In this document: piece after piece, positions 11,140 to 22,485 of the stretch
How positions within the stretch are numbered: the first letter of the stretch is position 1
Layout: every line of letters begins with the position of its first letter
Assembly (NCBI RefSeq): GCF_026914185.1
Contig: NC_070571.1
Coordinates: 3,100,001 to 3,164,000, forward strand
Source: Puccinia triticina
Taxonomy: Eukaryota; Basidiomycota; Pucciniomycetes; Pucciniales; Pucciniaceae
Length of the DNA stretch: 64,000 bases
Direction: 5' to 3'
The notes under the pieces: model-generated
Told to the model about the DNA's origin: nothing
Databases searched by the model: none
The model's input: only the letters and a program-made list of their open reading frames with translations
Position numbers and translations under genes: made by a program

Positions 11140-11810
11140 ACCATTACTTAGTTGCTGGATGCATTGTTGGTGAAAATCCCACATATCTGAATACCTGAAG
11201 TTCAGTCAAGGGAGTATTATGACTGCTCATAAGAACTAAACTTACCTTATGTTGAATCCCAAGCTTTTCCATCACCAAGCTAGCAATCTGGGCCAAATAC
11301 TCCCCTGTGTGACTTACAGCCAGTTGAATGAGCAAGAGGCATAGCCTCTATGTATGTAGCTTTGAATCAGTTGAATCATCCTCTACTATTAAGTAAATGA
11401 CAATGCCTAAAATATTGAATCTGTTGGGTGACTTACAGGTGTCAAATCCTAAATACAGCACTCCTTGGTGTGCCTAGATTTAGAATCCAGAAGATCACAT
11501 TACGAGTTAGTAAGATCAAGGCAATATTAATAAGCAAAATCAGTACTGACATTCAGAACAGCCTGGTAGCTCTGTTGTATAGCTAAGTAGATAATTTGAA
11601 TGTCCTTTGAGACTTTCTGTATTGCTGGTAAAAACTTGATAACTGTTGGATGAAGGATTTCCCAATGGCTAGCCTTGGCAAGCCTTTCTTTGCCAGAGCT
11701 GTAGCCTTGGCAAGCCTTTCTTTGCCAGAGCTGATGCACCAATACATGATGCACATGTATATCATCTTGAGGATGGTTGAAGTGGCCTTGCTGGGGTTGC
11801 ATCTAACCCC
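11140..11810 (-). pseudogene. hAT transposase relic (third copy in the window)
   Basis: Disconnected minus-strand blocks match the order of hAT transposases seen in basidiomycetes: a segment like DIQIIYLAIQQSYQAVLN, then GVLYLGFDTCKSPNRFNILG at about 11480-11400, then SHTGEYLAQIASLVMEKLG at about 11300. The last corresponds to the HTGEYLA motif shortly before the second catalytic Asp. Frames are broken by stops and gaps, and neither the N-terminal BED finger nor the C-terminal dimerisation region is present. A 36-bp direct duplication (AGCCTTGGCAAGCCTTTCTT...) occurs at about 11672-11730. Confidence 0.55.
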
Positions 11811-13321
11811 TGAGCCGACGGCTTTCTGTTGGGTTACATGCAATTTGCGCCTAACCCCGCTACTCATTATGAATACACAGCCAACATTCCAATTCTCACT
11901 CGCATCTTGAATATACTGAACATTAACCTAACCCTATCAAAATTTCAACGCCAACAAAAGCAAATCCATCCCGCCCTGAGCTTGCTAGTCTTTTCTTCAC
12001 GCGTTTACATTATCAACCCGTGAAGAAGAGACTAGTAAGCACAAACTTTCCTCAAAACATCATCCAAAAACTCAACAACTCGCCAACAACAACTAACAAT
12101 AGTTTTATCCCATTTTCTTTTCTTTCCTTCTCTTTTTCATCCTTCCTCCAGAATCATTTTGCTCTTTCACGCGTCCTTCACCCAAATCCATAACCAAATC
12201 TAAAATCAACACAACTGCGTTTTCCACCGCAGGTATGCACCACTATAAATAACAACTCTTTTTCTACATATCATCTTCTTATTGTCTCATTGTTCATCAC
12301 TTATTTGTCTTTCCTATTTTTCTCCCCTTTTGTTTCCTATCAGGTGTGTTTGCTTGAGAAGTTGTTGTCGTCGTCAGAGATCATTTACGCGGTACAATTT
12401 TTGTTCTATAAAGCTATACTACTTGATCCACCTGGTCCATTTCTATCCAAAATTTACACTTTTGACGCATTGGAGGTTGGTTGCATGGACAGCGAGGAAA
12501 CTTCAAGTCTGGTCGTGGACTTGCAAAAAGCCGGGTGCGGGTATTTGAAAAGAGTTGATTTGTTGGTTTGCCAAAGGAGATTTCGAGAGAATTTTTGCGT
12601 GTATAATCCTTGTCTTTCAGCCAATCTATACAAGGAGAGATGTTCGGACGTGCTGGCCACACTCTTGGCGAACTATCCAAGTCTAGCAGAGCAGAACCAG
12701 ATACGATGAATATTCATACATAGCCATTTGTACACCTTTGGCCGATCCCCCTCTCGGCATCAAAACTCTTGTCCTGGATCCCTGGTTTCCCCTTCCGCAC
12801 TCGCTTCCACACGCCTCTATCTCCTCTTCTTTCCTATTACGCTAATGTTCGCACATTCATCTTCAATTGCCATTTGCTTTACCTGTTCTATACCTCCATA
12901 TTTTTAGTCTTACATCAAGGTTTCAATTGGTTAATGAAAGATTCACCTAATTATCTTCACGAACTATCAACAAGGATATAGTTACACAAGAAAAAAAGAA
13001 GATAATGGTAATAGTTATTCTACATCTGTGGACACGCTGATCAGGGTATTTGTCAAGACTTTTTCGGGAAGCAAGTCTGTATATACAAGGTATTCTGTAG
13101 AAAGATAATAGAAAGAAGCTTGGAGTGGTCGGAGACTGTTGGATCTAACCCTAACGCTTGATTCCGCTGGCAACGGAGTTGAGTATATCACCGGGCATCT
13201 TGAGTCCGCCTGCGTTCAGACTAGAAAATGTCAAAGAAGAAGGTTCATATTTCCGTGTGTATAGATCGGTATTTATGTATGTTTTATTCTAGAGATGAAG
13301 ATGTAAGAGTGATTACGATGC
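11811..13321. other. Intergenic, no confident gene
   Basis: Pyrimidine-rich promoter-like sequence lies around 12100-12340. An open frame at 12290-12709 could give 139 residues with several Cys in its second half, but it lacks a convincing start context, domain or homologue, so I do not call it a gene. Confidence 0.4.
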
Positions 13322-13643
13322 TTACCCTTTTCCTACGGTGCTTACAATCATTGAGGCTGCTTGTCTCCTGTTCCCGGATTCAGGTTTGGGTTTCTTGTTT
13401 GCGCCAGTGCCAGTGGACAGCTCAGTTGTTGGCGGCTTCTTCTCTGAGCCTGGGGGTGTGAGGCCCGGCTCACCACTGTAAGAATAATCAAAGAAATGGA
13501 AAGTCAAACGAGGGCAAGTCCAAAAGATCCCAATTTAATTCGATATTGTAGGAGACCACAAGAAGAACTTACCGTGGCACAGTCGCACACAAGCTCATGG
13601 AGACGACGGATAAGAAAATTATGCAAGTTATTGAAAGCTTCAT
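13322..13643 (-). CDS. Small secreted protein, two exons
   Basis: Exon 1 (13643-13573) encodes a signal peptide beginning MKLSITCIIFLSVVSMSLCA. A 97-nt intron (13572-13476) has GTAAGT at its donor and TTACAG at its acceptor. Exon 2 (13475-13322) continues in frame with a low-complexity, Pro/Thr/Lys-rich segment (GEPGLTPPGSEKKPP) and stops after VGKG. The product is about 74 residues. The signal peptide and clean intron support a real gene. The mature part has no Cys and no recognised domain. A further short intron at 13325-13289 would add four residues but is not needed. It is convergent with nothing and divergent from TRM82 downstream. Confidence 0.55.
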
Positions 13644-14507
13644 GATAGAAGTATACGTCTTGACTGTCACGTTTGTGGAGGATGGGTGTGCTGAGGAGGA
13701 ACTAATTAGTACAATGGTTGAGTTGAGATTGCTGGGATGGTGGATGGTGGATTGGGCAGGAAATGGGTTCGAGCTGGCCCTTTTAGCGTCGGGCATTGCG
13801 ACCCTGGCGTGGGGAAATGGGTTGATGAGGAGCCCATTTCCCTGGCCGGGTCTTCGCTATACCCAACAAACGGTGAACTTGGCGGATGGAGATGTATAGG
13901 AGAGTCGTCACCGGGAAGTGACGATGCCCCGGCAGGCCGGCAGGGGCTCAGCCTGCAGCCTGGGAATCCCGGCCGGCGCGAGCGGGCGACAGACTTGCCG
14001 TTTGCCAGATTCACCAGGATGCTCACAGTTTCTGGATACTCCGATGGTTCTCAGATGTTGTGGATTCTTCATCAATAATTGAAGAGCGTGTGGGTTGAGG
14101 GGCTGGCAGGCGAGAGTTGAGCTGAGTTGGCGGCGGGGTTTGCACTCGAAGGTGAGACGAACCACATAAAAAACCGCCCAGGCGAAGCCGACCAGCAAAC
14201 CAGAGCCAGACCCACGACGACGATCCTCTCCAGACGGCTCAGCGCTCCTGCCTGGATACCACAGGCATTCACTCCAGGGCTCAGATCGGCCGGACTCCAG
14301 TCGCTTGCAGGCCGTTTCCCATCTCGACTCTCTCTGCGCCCAGCCAGCGGCTATAGTCATCCGTGCTCGTCTCCAACCAGAGACGGCCATTATCTGTCGA
14401 CCGGCCGGCGCTTGCACAGCTTGCCCGACGAATCCCGATCGCGAACCTACCGTCTACGGAATAATTCCACGCAAACTCGGAAAGAACGGCCAGAGGAGTG
14501 TCCGACG

Positions 14508-16599
14508 ATGGCGCCCAAATTACCCGCCCAACAGCTCGCGATGAGCCCGGACAAGAGCGTGCTGGTGCTTGCGATAAGCTCCCATCTCCAGCTGGTCGAC
14601 CGGGCCACGGGGACTCGGCTGAGGTCGACCGAGGACGCCGGGCTGAATCCGCCGGGCTCGAACCACACCGGCCTGATCAGACTGCTGCTCATCCATCAGG
14701 ACCTGAGCAAGCCCGATAAACCCCTGATCCTCGTCTCCACCGGCGAAGATAAGCTCCTCAAAACCTGGCAGTTGCCCGCCTTGAAACTGCTCCACTCTAG
14801 GTCGGCTGTCTCTGCATCATCATGTCATTACCCGCTGACTCTCCCCTGACTGACTGTTCTCCTCCAACAGACAATTGATTAAACGGGCTACCTCGATCGC
14901 CGTCTCTCCCAACGGTAAAAACATCGTGATTGCCGATAAGTTTGGTGATGTCTATGAGTACGTGGAAAGTTCTCCGTTTTTGTATAGTTTTCAAGCTTTT
15001 TCTTACGGTCGTGGCTAACTAATTCATCAAATTAGTCTACCATTCGATGCGCCATCCCAGACAGTCTTCCAGTCCGACCCAGACCAAGACGAGGCGCCTG
15101 CGTCCACTGCGGACGAACCAAGCCTCGTGAAAGATGCGGATGCGAAAGTGAAGGGCGACGGGACGAAGCCGGCGGGGAAAGCGATTTTGCCGATCGCCGG
15201 GCACGTGTCAGTGTTGACGGCACTGACGTTCATCCCGAGCGAGCCCCAGCCACTACTAGTGACGGCGGACCGAGACGAGCACGTGCGGCTATCGCGGTAC
15301 CCGCAAGCCTGGTCGATCGAGCGATACCTGCTAGGCCACCGAAAATTCGTGGGCGCCTTGCTGTGGCTGCCCCATCCGACGGACCCCGCCCCGAGTCAAG
15401 GTCGGCTGCTCAGCGCCGGCGGCGACGACGCCCTCTTCGTCTGGCACCCTCTCCAGGGTCGAGCCGCACAGACTGTCGACCTCGCCGGCCTCGCTAAAGG
15501 CCTCAAGGTCTGCCCCGCCAAACAGACCTGGTTCGCCAAGGCCCGCACCAACAAACGGCGCCGGCCTAATCCCGCCGAGCCGCCCAAGACTGGCCCCGCC
15601 CCAACCGACCCTCCCGCCGCCCCTGCCAACCCTGAGAACACCCCCGCTGCAGCACCGGATGAGGACGCTGGGGGCCAGGAAGCGGCCACTGAAACCGCCG
15701 CCGAGCCCCAACAGCTCGTCCAGAAGACCTGTGTGAACAAGATCATATACACCTCTCCCAGCGACCTTGCCGGCCCGGGATACGTGCTGGTGACATCAGT
15801 CGGGTGAGTGGCTGACGTCCCCCCCAAAAAGAGAGCTCTCTCTCTCTCAGCAGCCGCGGTGAACATAACCAGTGCCTCTTTCCTCACCAAAAGGTCCTCG
15901 ACAATCGCATACATCCCGTTGCCCCGGATCTTCGCCCCCGACCAGTCGACTGAGCTCGCCCAGAATAATACCCGCTACATCGACCTGGACCTGCCCGTCC
16001 TCGACATCGCCGTCCTGGCTCCGGACCTCGTCCTCGTCTCCCTCGACGCCTCCTTCCCAGCCGACCCTTCCCGATCTCCCCCCTCCGCGTTCCGAACCCT
16101 GTCTCTTACTCCCCATAAGGCGCGTTCCCATCTCTTCCTCATTACCACATATCTTTCTGTCTCTAATCGCTTTCTTGGCTGCTCCGCCGCTTGTGTAGAT
16201 CGAAGAGGTATCGGATCCTCAGGGCTTCAATCTCAAATCTCTCAACGAATCATGCTCCATTGAAAGTCAGCCGTCCCTTTTCTTCTCTCTTTGCAGAGCG
16301 ACCGAGATGTCGAGGGTATGAAATATAAGCAGAGAAGCCGACGGGAGCTGACGACGCTGGACATGTGTATGATGATGCCAGGTTCGAGCGAGCTAGCGAT
16401 GCCGAGCCAGGAGCTGCTGTACCCGGAGCTGCTGCTGTTCACCAAGGACACTCCCGGCTCGGCGGCCGGTCAGGACCACAAAGCGAAGCATGCTCAAAGG
16501 GACATCGGCTCGGGCGGCCGGTCCGGGAAGAAGGGCGAGGGCAGACTCGTCAGCCAGGCCCGGTGCGAGATCGTCCTCGCTAAGGCCGCTATCAGTTGA
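14508..16599 (+). CDS. TRM82: tRNA (guanine-N7-)-methyltransferase non-catalytic subunit, WD40 protein (Trm82/WDR4)
   Basis: This WD-repeat partner of Trm8/METTL1 is needed for m7G46 formation in tRNA. The diagnostic segment is TADRDEHVRLSRYP followed by IERYLLGHRKFV, which matches the conserved Trm82 loop; SAGGDDALFVW and STGEDKLLKTWQLP are further blade motifs. Reconstructed exons are 14508-14800, 14871-14957, 15036-15803, 15894-16100, 16199-16265 and 16297-16599, all with GT-AG introns in consistent phase, giving about 574 residues. The least certain junction is the donor at 16101. The third exon contains a long Pro/Ala/Glu-rich insertion (about 15560-15720), common in fungal orthologues. 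The start at 14508 is the ATG just before the first WD-like segment; an upstream in-frame ORF exists without supporting motifs. Confidence 0.85.
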
Positions 16600-17089
16600 T
16601 CCCCTCTCTCTCTTTTTCCCTTACACCCTTCTTTATAGACCTCAAATACACTTTCTCTGCTAAATATATACCCCTCACTTTTCGGCAAAACTTTTTTTTT
16701 TCGTCTGGGTTGTATACCTTCGGAAGGGGAGGTCCCCAGACTGACACCAACCACCACCGTTAAAAAGTAAGCAATAAAGAAAAGGCGCGGGAAGGAAGTA
16801 AATCCGGACACCCTTGATCTTTCACATCGGCCAATCAAATCCATCAGCGACGAGACTTACAAGCTCTTCTGGTACCCTGTCGGTTACGAGACAAGTCTTG
16901 TCCAGCAGCTTATGTTGTGGGATGCACAGTTGCAGCTGCAGAGGCTGTCCCTGGAGAGCCATGGGCTCAAACCAACGGTTGAGGATTCCGGAGGATGCTC
17001 GGACCTCTCAAAACACAAGGGATAACCTTTCGTGTCGTTCTTTGCGCCAGCGGATAGCTCTTTGTTATCTACTAACGGTCGGTTCTATC

Positions 17090-17385
17090 TCATCTCTTGC
17101 CAATGTAAGTTCAGAAATTAAGGAGGCAAGCTCTGTAGTAGTAACCATTGTGACCCCTGAGGCGGCACTTGCTGACGGTGCGGTTGGTTTGGAGATGCGA
17201 GTACCTCAAAGCTCGTCTGCCAGATCTGTACCTTTAAAAGAATACATGGCGACTAGAAAGGCCAGAATGCCACAACCAACCGCACCATCAGTAAGTGCTG
17301 CCTCAGGGGTCACAATGGTTACTACTACAGAGCTTGCCTCCTTAATTTCTGAACTTAAATTGGCAAGAGATGAGATAGCCAAACT
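17090..17385. repeat. Large imperfect inverted repeat (hairpin)
   Basis: Arms 17090-17190 and 17276-17385 are reverse complements at about 95% (for example AGAAATTAAGGAGGCAAGC against its complement), with a loop of about 85 bp. On the plus strand the right arm is open: MATRKARMPQPTAPSV followed by a Glu/Lys-rich coiled-coil-like segment to 17479. It looks like an inverted duplication of a gene or element fragment. Confidence 0.8.
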
Positions 17386-17810
17386 TAAGGCTGAGAGCAA
17401 GAAGTCCCAACGTGCTCAAGAGGAAACTTTGCAGTTAGTGAAGGAATTTGCATCAAATACAATACATGTATTGTGTTGATTTTTGAATACAAAATGTGGT
17501 CACATCTTTGCATTGCATTGAAGCCTTGACACAATACAATACTTTCCAGCAAAAATGTATTGACTGTGCCAATCCACAAGATATTACATTGGGACAAGGC
17601 ATGCAATTCAAATTGCAATACAAATACAATGTATATCAATGAAAAAAAAAAAAACTCAAGAAACTGCTGCCAGTTGACATGCAATATGTCAGCCGACCTA
17701 AAAGCTGCCTTTTCTACCTTTGTTACATATGAATTACTTTATATCTTTTTCATCTTAAGAGATAACCTTGTTTTGAATTCATCTGTTTCCCCATGCAATT
17801 TTAACCTTAA

Positions 17811-18132
17811 TTTAAGGACTTGGATGAGTCCTTCACTGGAACGTCTCAAGGGCTTGGGGGACAGGCACTGAGTCTAGGGTTTCTAGCTCCAACGGGTTGG
17901 GTTGTATTTCTAATGTTGGCAGAGAGAGTAGCAAGTTCTCTTGTTAGTCTATCTACAATCACAATATTGGAGAAAGGAATGATGAGAAATACTTACCTAA
18001 CGTTGGCAGAGAGAGTAGCAAGTTCTCTGCCAAGTTAGGTAAGGAGAGGGACAACTATGTATAGGGCGGAGGGTGGAACCAGGACATGGGTTGTGACATT
18101 CTTGTGAAGTCCACGCAGAAGGGGGCTTTACA
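17811..18132 (+). mobile_element. LTR related to the solo LTR in the JSN1-like gene
   Basis: It starts TTTAAGGACT and ends GGGGGCTTTACA, matching the two ends of 2953-3311; GGGTCCTTCACTG against GAGTCCTTCACTG is a further shared block. Like the other copy it has an internal duplicated segment (GGCAGAGAGAGTAGCAAG at 17920 and 18006). No target duplication is visible and no internal retrotransposon region was recognised beside it. Confidence 0.55.
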
Positions 18133-18179
18133 GTCTCCCCTCCTATAAAAAAAAGGAAGGAAAAAGAAAGTAATATGCG

Positions 18180-18375
18180 GGAAGGAAAGGGTAGGCAGAG
18201 GAGGAGGTTTGCCGGACGGTCAGGAGGGGATGGGATGGGATGGAACAGGCGGGAAGGGACGGGACAAGACGGGCGGGACAGGCGGGACGAGACGGGACGG
18301 GCGGGACGAGACAAGATAGGACAAGACAGGACGGGCGGGACAAGACGGGACGGACACAATGGGCGGAAAGGTTAG
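18180..18375. repeat. GGGAC/GGGCGGGAC microsatellite-like tract
   Basis: An irregular tandem of GGGAC, GGGCGGGAC and AGACGGGAC units, purine-rich on the plus strand. No function is visible. Confidence 0.8.
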
Positions 18376-18719
18376 ATGCTGTACTGGTGGGAGCGTTGAA
18401 CATACAAGAGTTCCTGTTCATCATTGTATGCTTTGAGTGCTTTATCCATGGCCCTGAGGTATTCATCTTCATTGGAAAAGTACATGGCTTGCTCAGTGTG
18501 CGCAAAATCTGGAGTAACATTTTTGTCAACCACAGTTAAAGTTGACACTTGCGTTGATTCAAAATCATCTGGTGCGCAGTGGGCGCGTGGGAGGGTGTCT
18601 TGTGAGCCTTGGATGTTTGGTGGAGGCTTAAGGTCCAGGGAGCAAGGGGTCTGGGAACAGTCAAGATGTGCAGGTTTGAGAAGATCCAGGCAGGACGGGG
18701 CAGGTGTTGGAAGGAGTTT

Positions 18720-19212
18720 GCAAACAGTTGTTCAAGGAGTCAATTGATCTAGTTAACATGAAGAAGCAAGCGCTCCCGTCTGTTGATGTTCCAACACAAT
18801 AGAACTCCACCTATCAGTGGTGGGCAGATATGTTATCCAAAATTCCGCATTTTTGGTTTGTAAATTTGAATTTTGCATACAAAGGTTCAAGTTATCAGCA
18901 AGATTTAAAGACAAGATAACTGAAAATCTTTTGCGTAATCAATGATTGGGAGAAAATTACTCTATAAAAATGTGATATTTTTGGCACAAATTGAAGATAA
19001 TGGTGTTACAAAGCCCTGATCTTTAAATCTTGCTGATGACTTGAACCTTTGTGTGCAAAATTCAAATTTACAAACCAAAAATGCAAAATTTTGGATAACA
19101 TATCTGCCCACCACTGATAGGTGGAGTTCCATTGTGTTGGAATATCAACAGACGGGAGCGCTTGCTTCTTCATGTTAACTAGATCAATTGACTCCTTGAA
19201 CAACTGTTTGCG
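18720..19212. repeat. Inverted duplication of the hAT transposase 3' part
   Basis: Arms 18720-18912 and 19020-19212 are reverse complements with only a handful of differences over 193 bp, separated by a 107-bp spacer. The right arm is the end of the hAT transposase ORF on the minus strand, and the left arm is the same coding piece on the plus strand. Transcription through it would give a long hairpin. Confidence 0.9.
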
Positions 19213-20158
19213 AGATGGGGTGCTTTTTGTGTAACAGACACTATCTTGTATCTTAGAAATGGCCTTTGAGATGTTGTGGAGCCCATCCTTCACAACCAGA
19301 TTGATAACATGAGCGCAACAACAAATGTGAAAGAACTTTCCATCCAACTTCAAGGCTGGGGGGAAATCACTGTGATCCTGAAGAACCAACAAGAGGCGAT
19401 CTACAGCAGTGTCATTTGAGGCGGCGTTGTCAACGGTGATAGCAGCAACCTTGTTCATCAGTTTCCATTTGAGGATTGTTGAAATCAACTGATTGGAAAT
19501 AGCTAAGCCAGTGTGGGGAGAGGGGATTCCTTTGAAAGAGATCAATTGCTTGTTGAGGTTCCAGTCGTCCAAGATGAAGTGAAAGGAGACAACCATAAAA
19601 GAGGACTGGTTAGTGGAAGTCCAAAGATTGGTAGTTAACGCAACTCGGTCCGTGTTTTTGACCTCAAGTAGGAGCTTTCCCGTCATTGATGCATACATCT
19701 TCATCACATCAGTCTTGACGGTACAACGGGTGAAAAGCCTGAATCAAGGTTGTAAAGAGGCCAGGAAAGCTCGGAAAAGAGGGTGGTTGACCAAAGTGAA
19801 TGGTTGCTTGTGTGCAATGATCATCTTGATCAACAGGGCACAGGAAGTTTCCTGACAGAAATCCAAGTCATGGTGGTTGTGTTTCCTCCAAACTTCAAAA
19901 GGAATTGCTTCTGCTTGCTGATCAAGGAGGTACATCTCTTGAGGTGGCGCCACAGGTGATTTGTTCCATTCTTACTATTACCTTCCATTCTGAGCTTGAA
20001 AGACTTACAGATTGCTTGGACTTTGGTGCCTGCAAAATTATTACATCCCAATTTCATGTTAAAATATTGCTATGTAGCAGTAGTACAATGATCAATCACA
20101 TTCAAAGGGAATTGGAAAAGAAGACTGAGTCAACTGACCATTATTTTCCTTATCAAAA

Positions 20159-22010
20159 CGGACCTACTTTGCGCAGCAGCAGAAAACTCTTCGCGCACAG
20201 AATCAACCGTCCCCCGACGTCGAGCCCGCTGTGCGCGCAAGCCAAAAATTACTTTGCGCACAGTGACTTCCCCCAAAAGAAGGAGGTGATTTTTCCGGAT
20301 TTTTTTTTGATGGATCAAAAGAGGGGGTCTTACTTGCCCCCTCCAAAAAATATTGGATTTTTTGAAGGTGTCCTTGTGATGCAAAAAAAAAAATCATAAT
20401 ATTAATCCAAAAAAAAGGCACCCACTACCCCAATAGCCCACCCTGGGGCCTTTGTACCTGCTTAAACTTAAGTGGTCGGGTACCCAGCCCCTTGAAAAGA
20501 AAGTTCAAGGGGCAGCAGCTACGGGCCCGGCTATCCCCCAGCCGCCGTGCCGATGGCCGGCACAGGCCATCAAGCGGAGTTGCACACTCCCCCGATGACC
20601 GGCCAGCACATGCGTGCATGTGGCACAAGTTACCTCAAAAAGAAAGTTTGAGGGGCAGCAGATCCGGGCCCGGCTATCCCCCAGCCGCGTGCCAATGGCC
20701 GGCACAGGCCATCGAGCGGAGTTGCAAACTCCCCCAATGACCGGCCGGCCAGCACACATGGTGCATCTAGCACTATTTACCGGTCATCAAGGGGATTATG
20801 TACTCCTCTCAATGGCCAATCTATCCCGGTCATTGAGTGGAGTACATACTTCCCTTGATGACCGGGTCCGTCCCAGTCATCGAGGGGAGTGTTCACTCCT
20901 CTCGATGACCGGGTCCATGCCGGTCATTGAGAGGAGTAAATCCTTCCCTCAATGACCGGGTCTGTTCCGGTCATCAAGAGGAATGTTCACTCCTCTCGAC
21001 GACCGGAGCTTGGTGACCTGGTTGCTCCGGTTGGCGAGAGGAGTGAACACTCCCCTCGATGACCGGAACGGACTTGGTCATTGAGGGAAGGATGTACTCC
21101 TCTTGATGGACGCCCTGTTCCAACCATTGAGAGGAGTACACTCCCCTCGGTGACCCAATTACTCCGGTCGTCAAGAGGAGTGAACATTCCTCTTGATGAC
21201 CGGAACGGACCCGGTCATTGAGGGAAGGATGTACTCCTCTTGATGACCGGCATGGACCCGGTCATCAAGAGGAGTGAACACTCCCCTTGATGACCGGGAC
21301 GGACCTGGTCATTGAGGGAAGTATGTACTCCACTCAATGACTGGCATGGACCCGGTCATCAAGAGGAGTGAACACTCCTCTCAATGACCGGGACGGACCC
21401 GGTCATTGAGGGAAGTATGTACTCCACTCGATGACCAGGACAGAGTGGCCATTGAGGGAAGTATGTACTCCACTCAATGACCGGGACAGAGTGGCCATTG
21501 AGAGGAGTACACAATCCCCTTGATGACCGGTAAATAGTGCTAGATGCACCATGTGTGCTGGCCGGCCGGTCATCGGGGGAGTGTGCAACTCCGCTCAATG
21601 GCCTGTGCCGGCCATCGGCACGCGGCTGGGGGATAGCCGGGCCCGGAGCTGCTGCCCCTCAAACTTTCTTTTCGAGGGACTGGGTACCCAACCGCTTAAG
21701 TCTTAGCAGGTGAAAAGTCCCTGGGGTGGGCTATCGGGGTAGCGGGTGCCTTTTTTTTGGATATTAATTATGTTTTTTTTTTTTTTTACATGACAAGGAC
21801 ACCTCCAAAATATCCAATATTTTTTGGAGAGGGCAGTTAAGACCCCCTCTTTTGATTAATCAATTTTTTTTTGAGAAAAATCCCCTCCTTCTTTCGGGGG
21901 AAGTCGCTGTGCGCAAAGTATTTTTTGGCTTGCGCACACAGCGGGCTTGACGTCAGGGGACGGTTGATTCTGTGCGCGAAGAGTTTTTGCTGCTGCGCAA
22001 AGTAGGTCCG
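20159..22010. mobile_element. 1852-bp foldback-type TIR element with 8-bp target duplication
   Basis: It starts CGGACCTACTTTGCGCAG and ends with the complement. The perfect 8-bp direct repeat TATCAAAA flanks it (20151-20158 and 22011-22018). The inverted repeats extend, with small indels, for roughly 600 bp on each side, including the GTGCGCGCAAGCC and GGCACCC blocks. The centre is a minisatellite. There is no transposase. The 8-bp duplication suggests mobilisation by a hAT-type enzyme. Confidence 0.9.
20770..21530. repeat. Palindromic minisatellite array A5 inside the foldback element
   Basis: About fifteen units built from CTCCTCTCAATGACCGG and CCGGTCATTGAGGGAAG halves, spaced by short variable linkers. 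Nearly every unit is self-complementary and is bounded by GTACTCC or GTGAACACTCC spacers. Confidence 0.9.
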
Positions 22011-22485
22011 TATCAAAATGAGTCAAAATATTTCTTGTGGTCTTTTGTTTCTTTTTTTTGGTAGGTGTTTCTTCATTACCATTGTTGGTGTTGTCAGTAT
22101 TTTGTGAATCCACAGGGGTTGGGGTTGGAGTGTCCGGCTCCTTGTTTTTGGCAGCAGACGATGTTGGTGGGTCGGGATCCGGTGATTGTATGCGTTTTGT
22201 AGCTCTAGTCAATCTCACCATTGGGGTAGGGGTATGGAGAGGAGACGTGGAAGCTGGTGGGGGCAGAGAAACCAGCGGAAGTGATGGTCCCCTGGTCATC
22301 TTTTGGGTCAGCCCAAAAAGAGAAAAAGCTGCCCAAACCCGACCCATTAATTTCCCAGCTTGGGTTGGGTTGGGTTTGGGTTGCACAAATTTCCTGCAAA
22401 ACGTGCCTGAACCCACCCCGCGACCCGTTGGGTCTCGGGTCAGTGTTGGGTTGGCCCGGCCCATTTACATCCTGAACCTGACGTG

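Larger units (their letters stand above)
19006..22221 (-). pseudogene. hAT transposase, split by an insertion and frameshifted
   Basis: From an ATG at 22221 a disordered Thr/Pro-rich leader runs to ILTHFD at about 22019, where an 1852-bp element interrupts the gene. Reading resumes at 20150 in the same frame (KENNGQLTQ). A likely intron follows, then a BED-type zinc finger (GTNHLWRHLKRC) near 19960. The catalytic region at 19707-19006 contains ALTTNLWTSTNQ, ITVDNAASND and INLVVKDGL, typical hAT landmarks. At least one frameshift lies between the finger and the catalytic part, and one in-frame TGA is near 19750 (after SLQP). The C-terminal dimerisation domain is missing; instead the coding end is inverted-duplicated. 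A hAT-like terminus (TCAGGATGTAAATGGG on the minus strand) lies near 22475. Confidence 0.8.

Noticed and set aside
12290..12709. 139-codon open frame with a hydrophobic start and several Cys
   Set aside because: No signal-peptide cleavage pattern, no domain, and equally long frames overlap; insufficient to call a gene.
14127..14507. In-frame extension upstream of the TRM82 start
   Set aside because: No WD-repeat or conserved residues; the Arg/Ser/Pro-rich translation looks like 5' UTR.
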